64,000 bases of DNA from Klebsormidium nitens (taxonomy: Eukaryota > Streptophyta > Klebsormidiophyceae > Klebsormidiales > Klebsormidiaceae), in contig DF237135.1 of assembly GCA_000708835.1 (NCBI GenBank), forward strand, positions 1 to 64,000, written 5' to 3'. The position numbers were made by a program, and so were the translations under genes. The notes under the pieces are model-generated. The model worked only from the letters and a program-made list of their open reading frames with translations, was not told where the DNA came from and made no database searches. Shown here piece by piece: positions 1 to 11,044 of this stretch (position 1 is its first letter; every line of letters begins with the position of its first letter).

Positions 1-50
1 AGGAATCTTCTCTCTGCGGAAGAGAGCAGAGGTTCTGTTTGCGCAGCATG

Positions 51-73
51 TCAAGTTCAAGTTCAAGTTCAAG
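51..73. repeat. TTCAAG hexamer repeat
   Basis: A short tandem array of the hexamer TTCAAG, about 3.5 copies, lies upstream of the first gene. A related TTCAAG/TTCAAC array is present at 35987-36018, in front of the lpxB gene. No function is apparent; replication slippage is the simplest origin. Confidence 0.6.
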
Positions 74-250
74 GCCAGGGCACCTTGCCTGAGGGCGCCT
101 ACCTATAGCGGCACTGGTGTGGGTACGTACAGCCTCAGGTGTGGTTGACGATCACTTTTAGGCGCATCACTTCAATTCTATCTTAGCATTGGCAATTGCC
201 CCGTGGGAAATTATACTTGTGACATCTCAAGTGTAAATTTGCGCCGAGCA

Positions 251-1764
251 ATGGCGACAGCATACGCTGGTTTGGCTAGCGCCAGCCTCTCACGGCTTGT
301 CTCCCCGCCAAGCAGAGCGGACACATGTATCAGGAGCACTGATGCCTCTGCTGCCTCTGCCCCTATCTGCAGTGGATTGTCTGGTGTGTGCACTCTGTCA
401 ACTTGTCTGACACGATTGGGCCTCCAGTACGTGCACAGAAGCAGAGGGGCAGAGACCTATCGATGTGTTGCTACAACACGCATAAGGCCCCGTCCACTGG
501 CTGCCAGGCCAGCGAGGCTCTATGTCAATCCCCCACGCATCTATCCGGCAGTTCCACTTTTGGGCTTTCTTGCAAAGGAACCAGTGCCAGAGCAGTCGTC
601 TGGGCCAAGGGATGGGGAGGAGAAGATGGCTGGGGCTTTGCACCAGATTGGGTGGGCTGCGTTTGCATCTCTACTGTATGCGGCCCCTGCGCAGGCTGCC
701 AAGTACGTTCCACCACCATTGGGAACCAGCGACCCTGTCCCAGTACCTGATGATTTTACTGTAGAGGACCTCGGGGGCCTTGCAATGCTGGGGTGAGTCA
801 CAGGACTGCAGGCATGACTTGCCTTGAAGCCCCATGCCCTCTTTCTCTGACAGGTTCAATGGTTTTGACGGGTTTACAGGTAAAACAAATCTGCAAAGCT
901 TTTCTCGCTTGTAAACGTATATGACGCATCTGATTCTGGCTGGTTGCTGCATCGCATATCGCATTGCCACAAGGTAAACGACCAGTTTTTGGACCTCCCG
1001 CATCTGTTGGATTTCTGCTTACCAGCAAGAATGTTGGGATTTTAACAAAAAAAAGGGTCTGCCACAACTTTCTTTTTCCAATTTCTTGCAGGATAATCCT
1101 CCTTTTGGTATTCTTGATTGGAAACATTGTGCTGCCGAGCTTGATGTTTTCCGATGTGGACACGGCAACTTCTTACAAACGAGACGAGGAGGGCGACTTC
1201 TACCATGATCCAAGCTTCACCAAGGACTTTTTCCGAGAATCTCGGGAGACTAGTGATGATATTGATGAAGTGCCTTGGTCGAAAGCACCTTTCAGCAAAC
1301 TTGCCCATGAGTTTAGCAAAATATTGCCGCCTCCAAACTCGGTCGCTGCACCGCCAGAGGTCAGTAAGAAAGCAAAGAAAGGGTCGGAGCAGTTGGAAGG
1401 CCCGATTGGGGCCGGCGTAAAACTCTCAGGTATAGTTGCGGTGCCGGGGTATGGTGTAAGTGTACAAAAAGATGGCCTGGCTGCGAATGGGCAAGCAACG
1501 AGCATCAGTTACGTCACCTCAGTTGCCTCGGCATCTGATCCTGATTCAGACTTGTCAAAGGGTTTGGGGGATGCTACTAGTGTGGAAGGTGACGCAAGTG
1601 CTCAGGGATCGGTTGGAGCCGTCAGGGAGGCACGGGACGTGCAAAACCTGAAGTTGTATAAGCTAGACACGATGGCAGCAAGGAGGAAAAGGCCAGACCG
1701 GATGCATGAGAGGGCCAGAGGATCTGTACGACATCGGATTGGTGGGCGTCATTTGAATGATTGA
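251..1764 (+). CDS. probable plastid-targeted membrane protein, unknown function
   Basis: Three exons, 251-792, 854-910 and 1092-1764, join in phase to give 423 residues. I chose ATG 251 because the protein then begins MATAYAGLASASLSRL, rich in Ala, Ser and Arg with few acidic residues, as in chloroplast transit peptides; an in-frame ATG lies at 203. A short hydrophobic stretch ending in AAPAQA (near residue 150) resembles a processing site. A clear membrane span (IILLLVFLIGNIVLPSLMF) begins exon 3, followed by an acidic stretch containing DFYHDP and a long low-complexity polar tail. The 57-nt middle exon is supported by phase: using its earlier GT would break the frame at exon 3. I do not recognise a family. 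Plastid location is inferred from sequence character only. The downstream neighbour is on the opposite strand. Confidence 0.6.
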
Positions 1765-3002
1765 TAAGGGAATGAGTTGGGGGGAACATTGACTACCTCT
1801 AGCTTATGTTTATTAACGCGCTTTGACACTGACATCTACTTGAAGGCAGCTTGAGGCTGGTGGTCAGTCAACGTTAGAAAGGTATGATGCAGGCCTTTTG
1901 AACCGCACACGAATGTTATAAAATAACTCCGAACCGGTGATTGGATTCACCACACTTGCGGCTGCTTGTTGTACTAATGATGGCCGTGTGTGCCTGCCAT
2001 AGGTATGTGCACTTCAATCAAACATTTTTTGCAAGGTTTGAACGCAATCTATAAAAATTGCGCTTTAACACGATGTATAAGAATCGACAGTACGACTCGC
2101 TAGAGCTATCAAGTCTGAGTATATCCAATGTTAAGTCCAATATGCCATTGCGTGCAACCCACAGTAGCAAGGGGGTCGTACCACAGGATCTAGGCCCGGC
2201 CATGCATGAGTGCACTTCGTGCATCTTTGAGACAAGTATACCTTGCAATAGTACGTACTCTTTGTTTATATATCTAGCCGACCATGGTGTCGAGAATGCG
2301 CCACGGTTTTTGTGCGCTGGCAGCGAAGATGCTCACAGGCCTACTTGCGCGCACACGCAGCTCGATCCACCGTCACTGCCAGACAGTCAACATGCACAAC
2401 GGGCTTCAATGCTTCAAGAGAATCATTACAGTATAGGCCAGGGCCCGCGGCCCTAGCCTGTCCGTATCTATGAGCTGCCGGCTAGCCTGAGTTGTGCATA
2501 CGTCGAGGCATCTTCGACTTGTGAAACAAATCTTCGCTCAGGTATGCATCCAACTACCGATGCGTCCTACAAAACGATCGGAAACTTGAAAATTGTGGCG
2601 AGCTGCAAGGCAGTAAAGCTTGTGGGGGCCTTATTGAGTACGGAAACTCTATCATTTAAACATGCCATGCAAGATCTGAACGGGGGGGAACATGTTGACC
2701 GCCATGGCTCCCCACGCCACCTGCATATGAGTTTGTTGGACATCTACACGCTGCTAGTCCCACAATGACAAATGTACACGCTAAGTTTCGCCAAGGGCCT
2801 TGTAAATGGAAGTTGGTCACCTCACATATCCGATTGTGACTGGTCATCTATTTCTACACTCACTGCTCAGCAGGTGGTCACCGTAAACGGGTCCCGAACG
2901 GACCCACCGCTTAGGTACTGCTTGCAACAACCATTCCAAGAACCACGCAGTATCCTAGAAGTGACCTCGCCGCCCCTTGTCCCCGGACTTGTTAGCACTC
3001 GT
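1765..3002. other. intergenic, convergent 3' ends
   Basis: This stretch separates the 3' ends of two convergent genes. It contains only short open frames with no recognisable protein, and presumably both 3' untranslated regions. I see no RNA gene or mobile element. Confidence 0.5.
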
Positions 3003-6000
3003 TTAGCTCACGCTTTCGTCAGCCCCGGTCTGATCCCGCCCCCGGTGCCCTTGCGTCTTGAGCATGTCCGCTTGAAACTGCCCTTTCGCTGCCGCAAACT
3101 CGCGGTTCAACGCTTGCAGCCGCTGCTCGACCAGGTTCATTTCTTCGCGCATGAATCGAAAGCGCTGCTCCCAGTAGCCCCGCAGCCACTCGTCCTCGCC
3201 ACCCATGTCGGCGAGATGACACGTGCCCTCCAAAAGACAGGGGTGGCCATACGAGGGCCCGCCAAGACCCCCTACGGAGGATGCCAAGCCGATCGGGTGT
3301 AAGGGCGACCGGGCCCATAGGAAGAAGTACGCCTGCAAAAGAGAACGCGTGAGAGTTGGACTTTGCTTACACTATCGCCCAAAAAAACACAGAGTCTAAG
3401 AGCAGCTCTCAAACATACAGTAACTGCCTATCCATTCAGTGCAGTCGTTTAGTGCAGCCAATCCAAGCGAAATTACTTGTAATACGAACAGATGCTGAAA
3501 TCATAAACCGGACCACCACATGAGTTTGCGTGAGACCTTGTGACCAGTCGCAGGCTGCCAGCTGTCTCACCTGTAGTAGCAAGAGGATCGCCAGCACCAG
3601 CACCACGACCCCCGCCTTGAGCTGCGAAGCCGCCTTCTCCGACTCCACCAGCCGGCCAGTGATCGCCTTCAGGCCCTGCCCCAACCAGGCCCCCGGCAGG
3701 CTCACCCGAGCGACTGTCTCTCCGCCCAACTCACCCCCGGTGCCGGCCTTAGTCAGCAACGGCGTGGTCGGGCCCGACCGCGCCCCCTGCCCGGGGTTGG
3801 GCACCGGGTGGGTGCTGAGGCGCGGGGAGTGCCCCACGGAGGGCCCGCGCGAGGCGTCGTCCAGCTTGAGCATGCGCCGGATCTCGTCCTCGTACTCCAC
3901 CGGGATCTTGCCCTCTGTACACAAAAACGCCGAGGGGGCAATCTTCAACTTGGGGATCGTTTGCTGACAGGTAACACCAGTTCCTCTTCTGACGCTAGAC
4001 AGAAGCCCGCTCTTTCTAGCGGAGCCAAACGCGGAAGAGGTATTGGCAAAATCCGCAGATCGTGCCATTACTGCACCTGATCAAGAAACCTCGCCTGCCA
4101 CTCAGCTGCACAGAACGTGTTCCGGCACCCTCGCCATGCAACCGCTACAATGGACCCACCCTGAGACCTGTCAGCGAACGTCCTTTCAAAGTAGGCAACG
4201 GTAGATTCCGCAAAGACTGGTGGGTGCGCACCTAGGTGACTCAGCACGTCGTCATTGGTGACGGGGGGGCTGCCAAGGGACACGGAGCTCTGGCGGTGCG
4301 GCGTGACCACGCGCGATGCCGGCGCACTCTCCCGCAAGTCGCCCCGTGCTTCTAAGATGGCCGCCTGCGCCTGCACAATGCCGACGAGATTGCGTCACCG
4401 CTCCAACCGCCCTGCGACCTGTCCCAACCGTCACATGAAGTTCGGCCGTTCTTTTGGATCTGGCACAGGTGTGGGCGGACGGCAAAGACACGGTCGTTCA
4501 CAAGACAGTCCCTTCGGTACTTGGATTCGGTCAAGCGAGCAGCTCGGTGCGGCTCGCTTTGTGCTGGCACAAACAGCCATACAGGTGCGGCCCTACCTCG
4601 TGCACCCAGGCCTGGTACGTCTCGCGGCTCTCGTCCAGCGTGCCCTGCTCGATCTTGCCTGCACGCCGAGAAAAGAGACTGTCAATGGGCAGCTTTCAGA
4701 TCTAAAGAGGGGCGCCCCACACAATTGGCCGGCACAGCCAGAGGGGCTCAGCCCTGATACGAGATGCATGAGGAAAAATAAAAGCGCGCAAATAGAGTCA
4801 GGCATGGTTTGAAAGCCTGCTACTTACGTTCCACGGTTGGAAGAGGTCACCCACGCAAGGCGGTTGGAGGAGAAGGCTTGACCGCTTAACCCAGCATTCG
4901 ACCCCTCACATCTAAAATTCATCTACCTTTTGCCATAGGCGCTTTCAAACAGTCTTCCTGAATGGCCAATCTTCGCAGACGGTCTCGTTCTCCCGACTCC
5001 AACCCTTGCTTTCTGCAGTCACCAGCCTTGCCGCACGACGGCGGCACGCACCTTTCCAGACGGTCTTCTTGGCGAAGGGCACGTCGAGGCTGATGCGCAG
5101 GTTGCAGCAGTCGGGCCCGCGGCCCTGCAAGTCCTCCACGTCCCAGCGCACCTCCACCGAGAAGTAGTCGCCGTACGGAATGTCCTGCATCGTCTGGCTC
5201 GTGTAGATCACCACGTGGCTGCACGTAATGGGCGGAGAGAACGGGTGAGCGACCTCAAAGGATTGGCGAAGTGCCGGTGATTGTTACGCGTGCGGAGAGT
5301 GAGCGAATTCGTGTGAAAAGACGACCGTCCGTGAATCAGGCATCCAAACTATCGTGTCCTGGATACAGCTTCGAAAGCAGCATGTCCTGGATACAGGACA
5401 GGCTACTACAAGCGAGGGCGGGCTCCAAGAATAATCAGGATAATTCCAACCAAGGACAAGTCCGCCAGCGGACATGGGCTAGAGCTTTACAGGATAATCC
5501 ACGTGAAGCACATGAAAAGGAGTAGGACTAGACTCGTAGGGCAACGACCCGTCGTAAAGAGTAAACGAGGCTCACTTGCGTCGACAAATCCTGTAACTTT
5601 GCGTCTGCCGGCAAAAGGTGGACTTGGGCCCTGCGGTAAAGCAAAGAAGGCGTCAATATGCTGCGGGGTGAGAGCATAGCAAAGCTGACGCCACGCATTT
5701 CCGCAACACAAAGTGACACTGACAGTGGGAGAACGAGAAATGGTTGCAATCAGGACTGTGCTCTGGCGGCTAAGTGTAATCCCCCGCAAAGCCATCGGCC
5801 CAAAGTGGTGCAACCCAAGGTCGTGCACTTTATGGTTTGTTCTCAGCAGAGCGAACACCTCGACCATAATTTGAAAACGCCTAGATCAGCGGGCAATCCA
5901 AGGAAGCCCCACGGGAAGCACAGCTGTTTGAGCCCGAAATGTGCGGACGCACCAAAGTAGAAGTTGATGGGGTGGCGGAAGGAGAGCTCCCGCACGTGGC

Positions 6001-9000
6001 CGTACTGCGAGTCCGCCTTCCACGGGCTGCACCGGAACTCTGCAAAAGAAAATGGTCGAGCATCGCATCCTGTGCTATTTGCACACGGAGGGGAAATCTT
6101 TCTCTCGAAACTTCTAGGTGCGGAGGGAAGCTAAATAGAGCTGGTAACTAAAAGCTCGAGTGGAGTCGGGCCTTTGGGGGTGGGCAGAGACGGCCAAACT
6201 TGGCGGGTGAGAAACACGCTGACGAAGTGCAAATGTGCCCTGAGAGGGGGCCTGACCTTGGTCGCCACGCGCGGTGTGGAAGTTGTACAGAAAGTCCGAG
6301 GCCTCGTCGGAGAAGAAGAATTGGAACATGTCCTTGGAGCTGACCTGTACGAATAAGCAGCCGAAAAGGTAAGCACCACAACGCAAAGGTGGGGAACAGC
6401 ACGAGCGCCGCTCAAGCCCCCATGTGAGCAAAGACACTTCTCGGGGTGACGGCCAGCCTGCTTTGAAGCGACGGCGAAGCTTTCGTCCAACTAGAAACTA
6501 GCAAGAGTTCATTCGTCTTGCAGTAGGCAGGGCCTAGGGACATTCAAGGCGTGCGGGAGTTTCGCAGGACTCGGCGGGCCAACTCTTGAGCCGCAGATCC
6601 GTTCCATAGACCGAGTATTCTCGCAGCTGTGCCCGAGCAAATTGTGTTTCGTGAGAGAGCGCTCACCGACAGCTCTGTGTCCATGATAGTCTTGAAGGTG
6701 TCCGGGACTGCACGGCGAAAAAGCGGTAGCCGGTCAGGGCTAGGCAGACAATTGCAGGTTCTGCTAGCAAGGTGTCCGCGTCTGCTTCTGATGCGAGTTC
6801 AAGCACCAGCGGATGCCAAGTACATCGCAAGTTCGATTTACTTTCTCCAAACACGTCTCTTTGTATGCTTGGGACACAAAGCAAGTCTTCACGCAAACGC
6901 TCCCTTCGCACCCTTTCCTGGCCACCACGCTCAACCCCCCCGTTTACGTCCCCAGCTTCTTCCTGCTCACCTTCCGGGGGGTCGATGTCCTCCACCTCCC
7001 ATGCCCGGCCCGGGACGGCGCGGCTCGGGGACTGCAGCTCGCGCACCATGGCCTTGGGTACGGGCGGCTCCTCGGAGGAGTCCTTGGACATTTCCTGGTC
7101 GAAGGGGGCCTCCACCAGAACGTCGTCCTTGGCGCCGCCCACCGGCCCAACGGCGCTCTCCAGGCTGGGCGGGCCGGCGGCCTCGGGGCTCTCCCCCTCC
7201 CTGCGGAAACGGAGTGGCGGTTACTGCCGTGGCTCGCGCTGGACATCCAGAGTTGCGCGTCACAGATAACGCTAACCCACCACTCTTGCACTTTGAAGAA
7301 GAAGCTCACAAGTTTGAGCTCGTTTTGAGGTCGTTTCTGAAACCGTTTCAAAGGGAGGCCAAAGAACGGCCAGCTTCCGCTTCAACTGTTTGAGCTTCTG
7401 CAGAAGCGCAATATATGCGAGGCTTGGCCTCCTCACCCGACTAGTGGAACGAGGGCGAGGGCTTCGGCGGCGGTCTCGGCGAACGTGAGGGTCTCCCCAT
7501 CCTCGTCGTCGTCGCTCTCGCGGCGGGTCGACGCGTCGCTGCGTGTGCTGAGCAGCCCGTTCGCCTCCGCATTCAGGCGGTTCTGTGAAGATGGGGCAGT
7601 TCTGAGTGTTGGGCCCTTGACCTTATTTGATTTGGAAGTTCATTTGACGAAGCTTGACTTCTTTCTCTGTGTACGTTGGACGTCTTCTGGTTCGACGAGC
7701 GCGTGCAACTGTGCATACATGCTCTGTCAAGCTCACGGGTTCGAGCAGAATTCTAAGGTGCTCTCACATGAGTTTGAACAACATCGTGAAGTAAGCATTC
7801 GCTTCCGCAAACTTCTTGGCAGGAGAACAGCTAAAGAGACCCTCTTAGAGTTCGCTTTCATCTCGACCTCACATGAACATCCAAGATGCGCAGAACTCCC
7901 AAAAGCAGTGGACCAACTCTGCAGATGCTTACCCCAAGAAACAGCTTGGCATAGCCGCTGTGCTGGGACCAGTTGAGGATGATGAGCCGGTATGCCTCAT
8001 CCCGCGACAGGAAAGAAGCAAAGAAGTGCCGCTTGCCCCACGCCACGATCTCAATGGCATTCGGAAAGACGGCTGCGGTCTTGGCCTTACGCACCACCGT
8101 GACGTCCTTCAGAGGGAGCACTTTCTGCGAGGAGGTGAGGGCAGCAGAGTGGGTGCAAAGGATGCCATTAGGTGCTGGGGCGAAAGAGCAAACCGACCCA
8201 GTTGCTCTTGAAGTTACTTCGCCAGGGAGGATGCCTGGAGAGCTGACTTGGAGACAGGCAGGCAAACGATTGCGTATCATGCAACCCCTGCCGCAAATCA
8301 AGAAATCGACTTGACTTGTTGAGGAAGCTCGAAAGCTCGAGGTTTCAAAAATAGACGACCGGGACCTGTGGTTGGCATGCCAAAATGTTCATGCTGGCCA
8401 CAGACTGCCTGTAGCGTAGGTCTATGACGCTCGCCAATTGGTATGCGGGTCTTTCGAGAAGGAGGGAGCATCGACCATTTGTGACTATGTCTTGATATGA
8501 CGTCTGATTTCACGCCTTCTTGAAAGACTTGAGTTGCCTTCTTTGGCGATCACATTTTGTCTTTTGTTGAGTTGTGCAGACATTTCGCGTACGGCTTCGC
8601 ACTCTTTCCGGATCAACTATGGCATTGACTTTGGGCACCCCACTTGTGCGGCCGGAATTGAAAGCGAGCTCCGAGACCTTACCTTCTTTTCAAAGCCGAA
8701 GATGTTCGAGTAGAAGCATACGTATCGATCGAACAGGTACATGTGGCCCTGCAGCAGGATCTTCTTTTGCAGCGCGCAGTTGAAGTCCTCAATCAGGTTC
8801 TGCAATACGTCGGGGGAGGATAAGATCAAACCTTCAAGGCACCAGCCTTCCCGACCGGCCAAAGAGGATGTGAACCTTTTGATCGGCCCTACAGGGGGCA
8901 CGTGACCTAAAACAACCAGCATACAATCCTTGCAAAAGCTCAGAATTAAGAGAAGCGCCGAGGACTTGCTTGAAGCACGGCTCAGCTGACATCATCTGTG

Positions 9001-10216
9001 GCGCAGGTGCCTTGGAGCGGTCACTCACCTCCTCAGGGGGGAGGTGAAAGAAGCTTCGGTACTCCTCGCACTTGGTGGGGCGCGGCAGAAGCTGCAGCAG
9101 GACAACAGAACGCACTATTGACAACAAGGCAATGCTCAAGCTCGAATTGGGCACTACTCATGGCTCTCGACCCGACTGGAATTGAGCCTCCTCACACAAG
9201 GCCCCTGTTTTGTTTGCAAATGTCTCCAAAAGCAGGATTGCAAAGTTCAGGGGTGAAACTTCTTGCAAGGTAGTTGGGGGAAGCCATTTTGACACACAGT
9301 AGAGGCCCCAAGCGCTGAGCCAGGCTGTGCCTATCTCTGCTTTGCAAGACAGGTGGGGCTCAGTGGTTACCATCACTATCGATCCTGAGCAACTGCGCAC
9401 AGGAGTATTTCAAGTGGGGCATGAATGGAAGTCCTTTGCACATGTTTCTGGCACTGAGAATGGGCACTCTTTCAATCCAATTGCCCCTCTGAACAAAAGC
9501 AGTGAGCGGACCTCGCAACACCACAGCGCCCCATTTGCCAACTGTTCCTCTCGCCAGTTGATATTGTTCCCTCTAAGAAAGGAAGTTACTAGAGCCAGGG
9601 CAACAATCAAACCAATCTAAACATTGGTTTTCTGAGTCCCTAACTTGAAACCACAAATGACCCTGTCAGGCGCCCTCCTTTTGCGCCCAATGTCACACAA
9701 GTTCCACCAACTTCACATGAGATTATGGTCCCGCATCTGCCACTAAGTGCATCAGGGGACCTTGCCAAGCCTCGTCAGACAGCGTACCTGCTCCTTTGAC
9801 AAGGTTGTCTTCTTGAAACTGACGCGCCGAGAGACAGAGCCCTGCTTCTCCCTGTCCTCGTCTGACCCAATGGCCTCAGTGCTGGGGGTGAAGCCTGATC
9901 CCCCCTCGGCGCCCTGCATCCCTGCACTGTCGCTAGTCTGCTGCTTGGGGGTGCCAGGCAGTCCCTCTAAACCCTCAGCATTGTCTGGGGGGGTGATGAT
10001 GGGCGACAAGAGGCCTTTGCTTGCCCTCACAGTGCTCGACCCCTCTATGCTCTCTTTGGCAGGTGACTGACTCGCCACCGCTGCACTGCCGTTGCCCCCC
10101 GTCCAAATGTCGGAGTTTGCGATCTTTTGGGTCAGAGAGTTGTTGCTGATCTGTGAGAAGGTCTTGTACAGCGTCTCCATCTTTGCATTCAAAGCGGCCC
10201 GCTTCTCTCCGCTCAT
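3003..10216 (-). CDS. VAD1: VAD1-like GRAM and VASt domain membrane protein
   Basis: Fifteen exons on the minus strand: 10216-9788, 9091-9029, 8799-8683, 8124-7933, 7582-7437, 7200-6971, 6707-6667, 6344-6257, 6039-5953, 5630-5576, 5218-5052, 4658-4597, 4370-4232, 3914-3571, 3332-3003, giving 829 residues. The order is a polar Ser-rich N-terminus, a GRAM domain (about 145-265, with CALQKKILLQGHMYLF and NAIEIVAWGKRHFFASF), an acidic linker, a VASt domain (about 398-560, with FFFSDEASDFLYNFH, QYGHVRELSFRHPINFYFG and PYGDYFSVEVRW), a membrane span (about 706-727, VVVLVLAILLLL) and a probable coiled coil (WEQRFRFMREEMNLVEQRL). This matches plant VAD1 and the LAM/Aster sterol-transfer family, in which VASt binds lipid at membrane contact sites. 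A role in lipid transport or cell-death signalling is inferred from the family. One exon is only 41 nt. Start ATG 10216 was chosen; an in-frame ATG lies at 10249. The 5' end faces the ptxD-like gene. Confidence 0.85.
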
Positions 10217-11044
10217 CGAGACCCGCAGTCCTGTCGTCCCGGCATGCAATCAAGTGCCCCCTGCACGGTCTCCCATTGCGAAAGCCGAGTTACTCACATG
10301 ACCATAGCAAAACCTTCCACAAGGCGTGTGAGAAACCCTGACTGCAGGTTGGATGGGACGCAAGATCAGATGCACGTGTCCTTCCCCGCTTGGACAGACC
10401 CGTTGCTGGACAAACTGCCTGCTGCCCTTGTCCCTGCTGCTTCGGGAATCCTACATCCGCAATGCTGTGCTGGAAAGTGCGGCCGGCTTTTCCTTGCGAC
10501 GGTGCACTTGCTTCATGCACCTTCTTGAGAGGTCTACAGTTTACACTGTCACAAAATCTAGAGCCTTTCAAAATGTACCAGTTTGCCCGGACTTGCGTAC
10601 ATTAGTACAGTAGCTATGTACCTAGCGACCATCTTCGGCGAAAATCCGGCACTACCTTCGAGGAACTTCTAGGGTTCCGGCAGCCCTCCGGCAGATTTGC
10701 CAGCGGAGAATCTAGGTACATGCGTCGCGCCACCTGGCAATGGCGGCGGCCAGCTTCAACTCCATCTGCGCCTCATCCTTGCTACTACTAGCCTAGCTCT
10801 GACTCTCAGTCTGATTCTAGTCCTAGGTCCAATCCTAGATTGCCAATGCAGGCTTGCATGCTGAACTTGGAAGCCCTCTGCAAATCTTCTGCACCAGTAC
10901 TAGTACCGCATTGCTGAGTGCCACTGTCTTCTTGGAGCCTTTGATTCACCCGTCGTTGTGGTTCTTGAGAAGCTGGAGTGCGCAAGAGATGTCAGCTGGC
11001 ACCCTACAGGCAGCATTGGAGCTGCCATTGAAACGTAGAGTTTT
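10217..11044. other. shared upstream region between VAD1-like and ptxD-like genes
   Basis: These 828 nt separate two divergently transcribed genes and must hold both promoters and 5' leaders. Around 10780-10845 there is a run of CTAG-containing words (TCCTAGGTCC, ATCCTAG). No coding exon with convincing splice sites was found. Whether the promoters are shared cannot be told from sequence. Confidence 0.5.

Noticed and set aside
964-1091. ATG at 964 as the start of the first gene's long downstream frame
   Set aside because: The segment 964-1091 reads as intron with a good acceptor at 1091; the upstream exons join in phase and supply a transit-peptide-like N-terminus.
6629-7393. 254-codon plus-strand ORF
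   Set aside because: It lies antisense to exons of the VAD1-like gene and is Pro/Arg-rich shadow sequence caused by GC-rich codons on the other strand.
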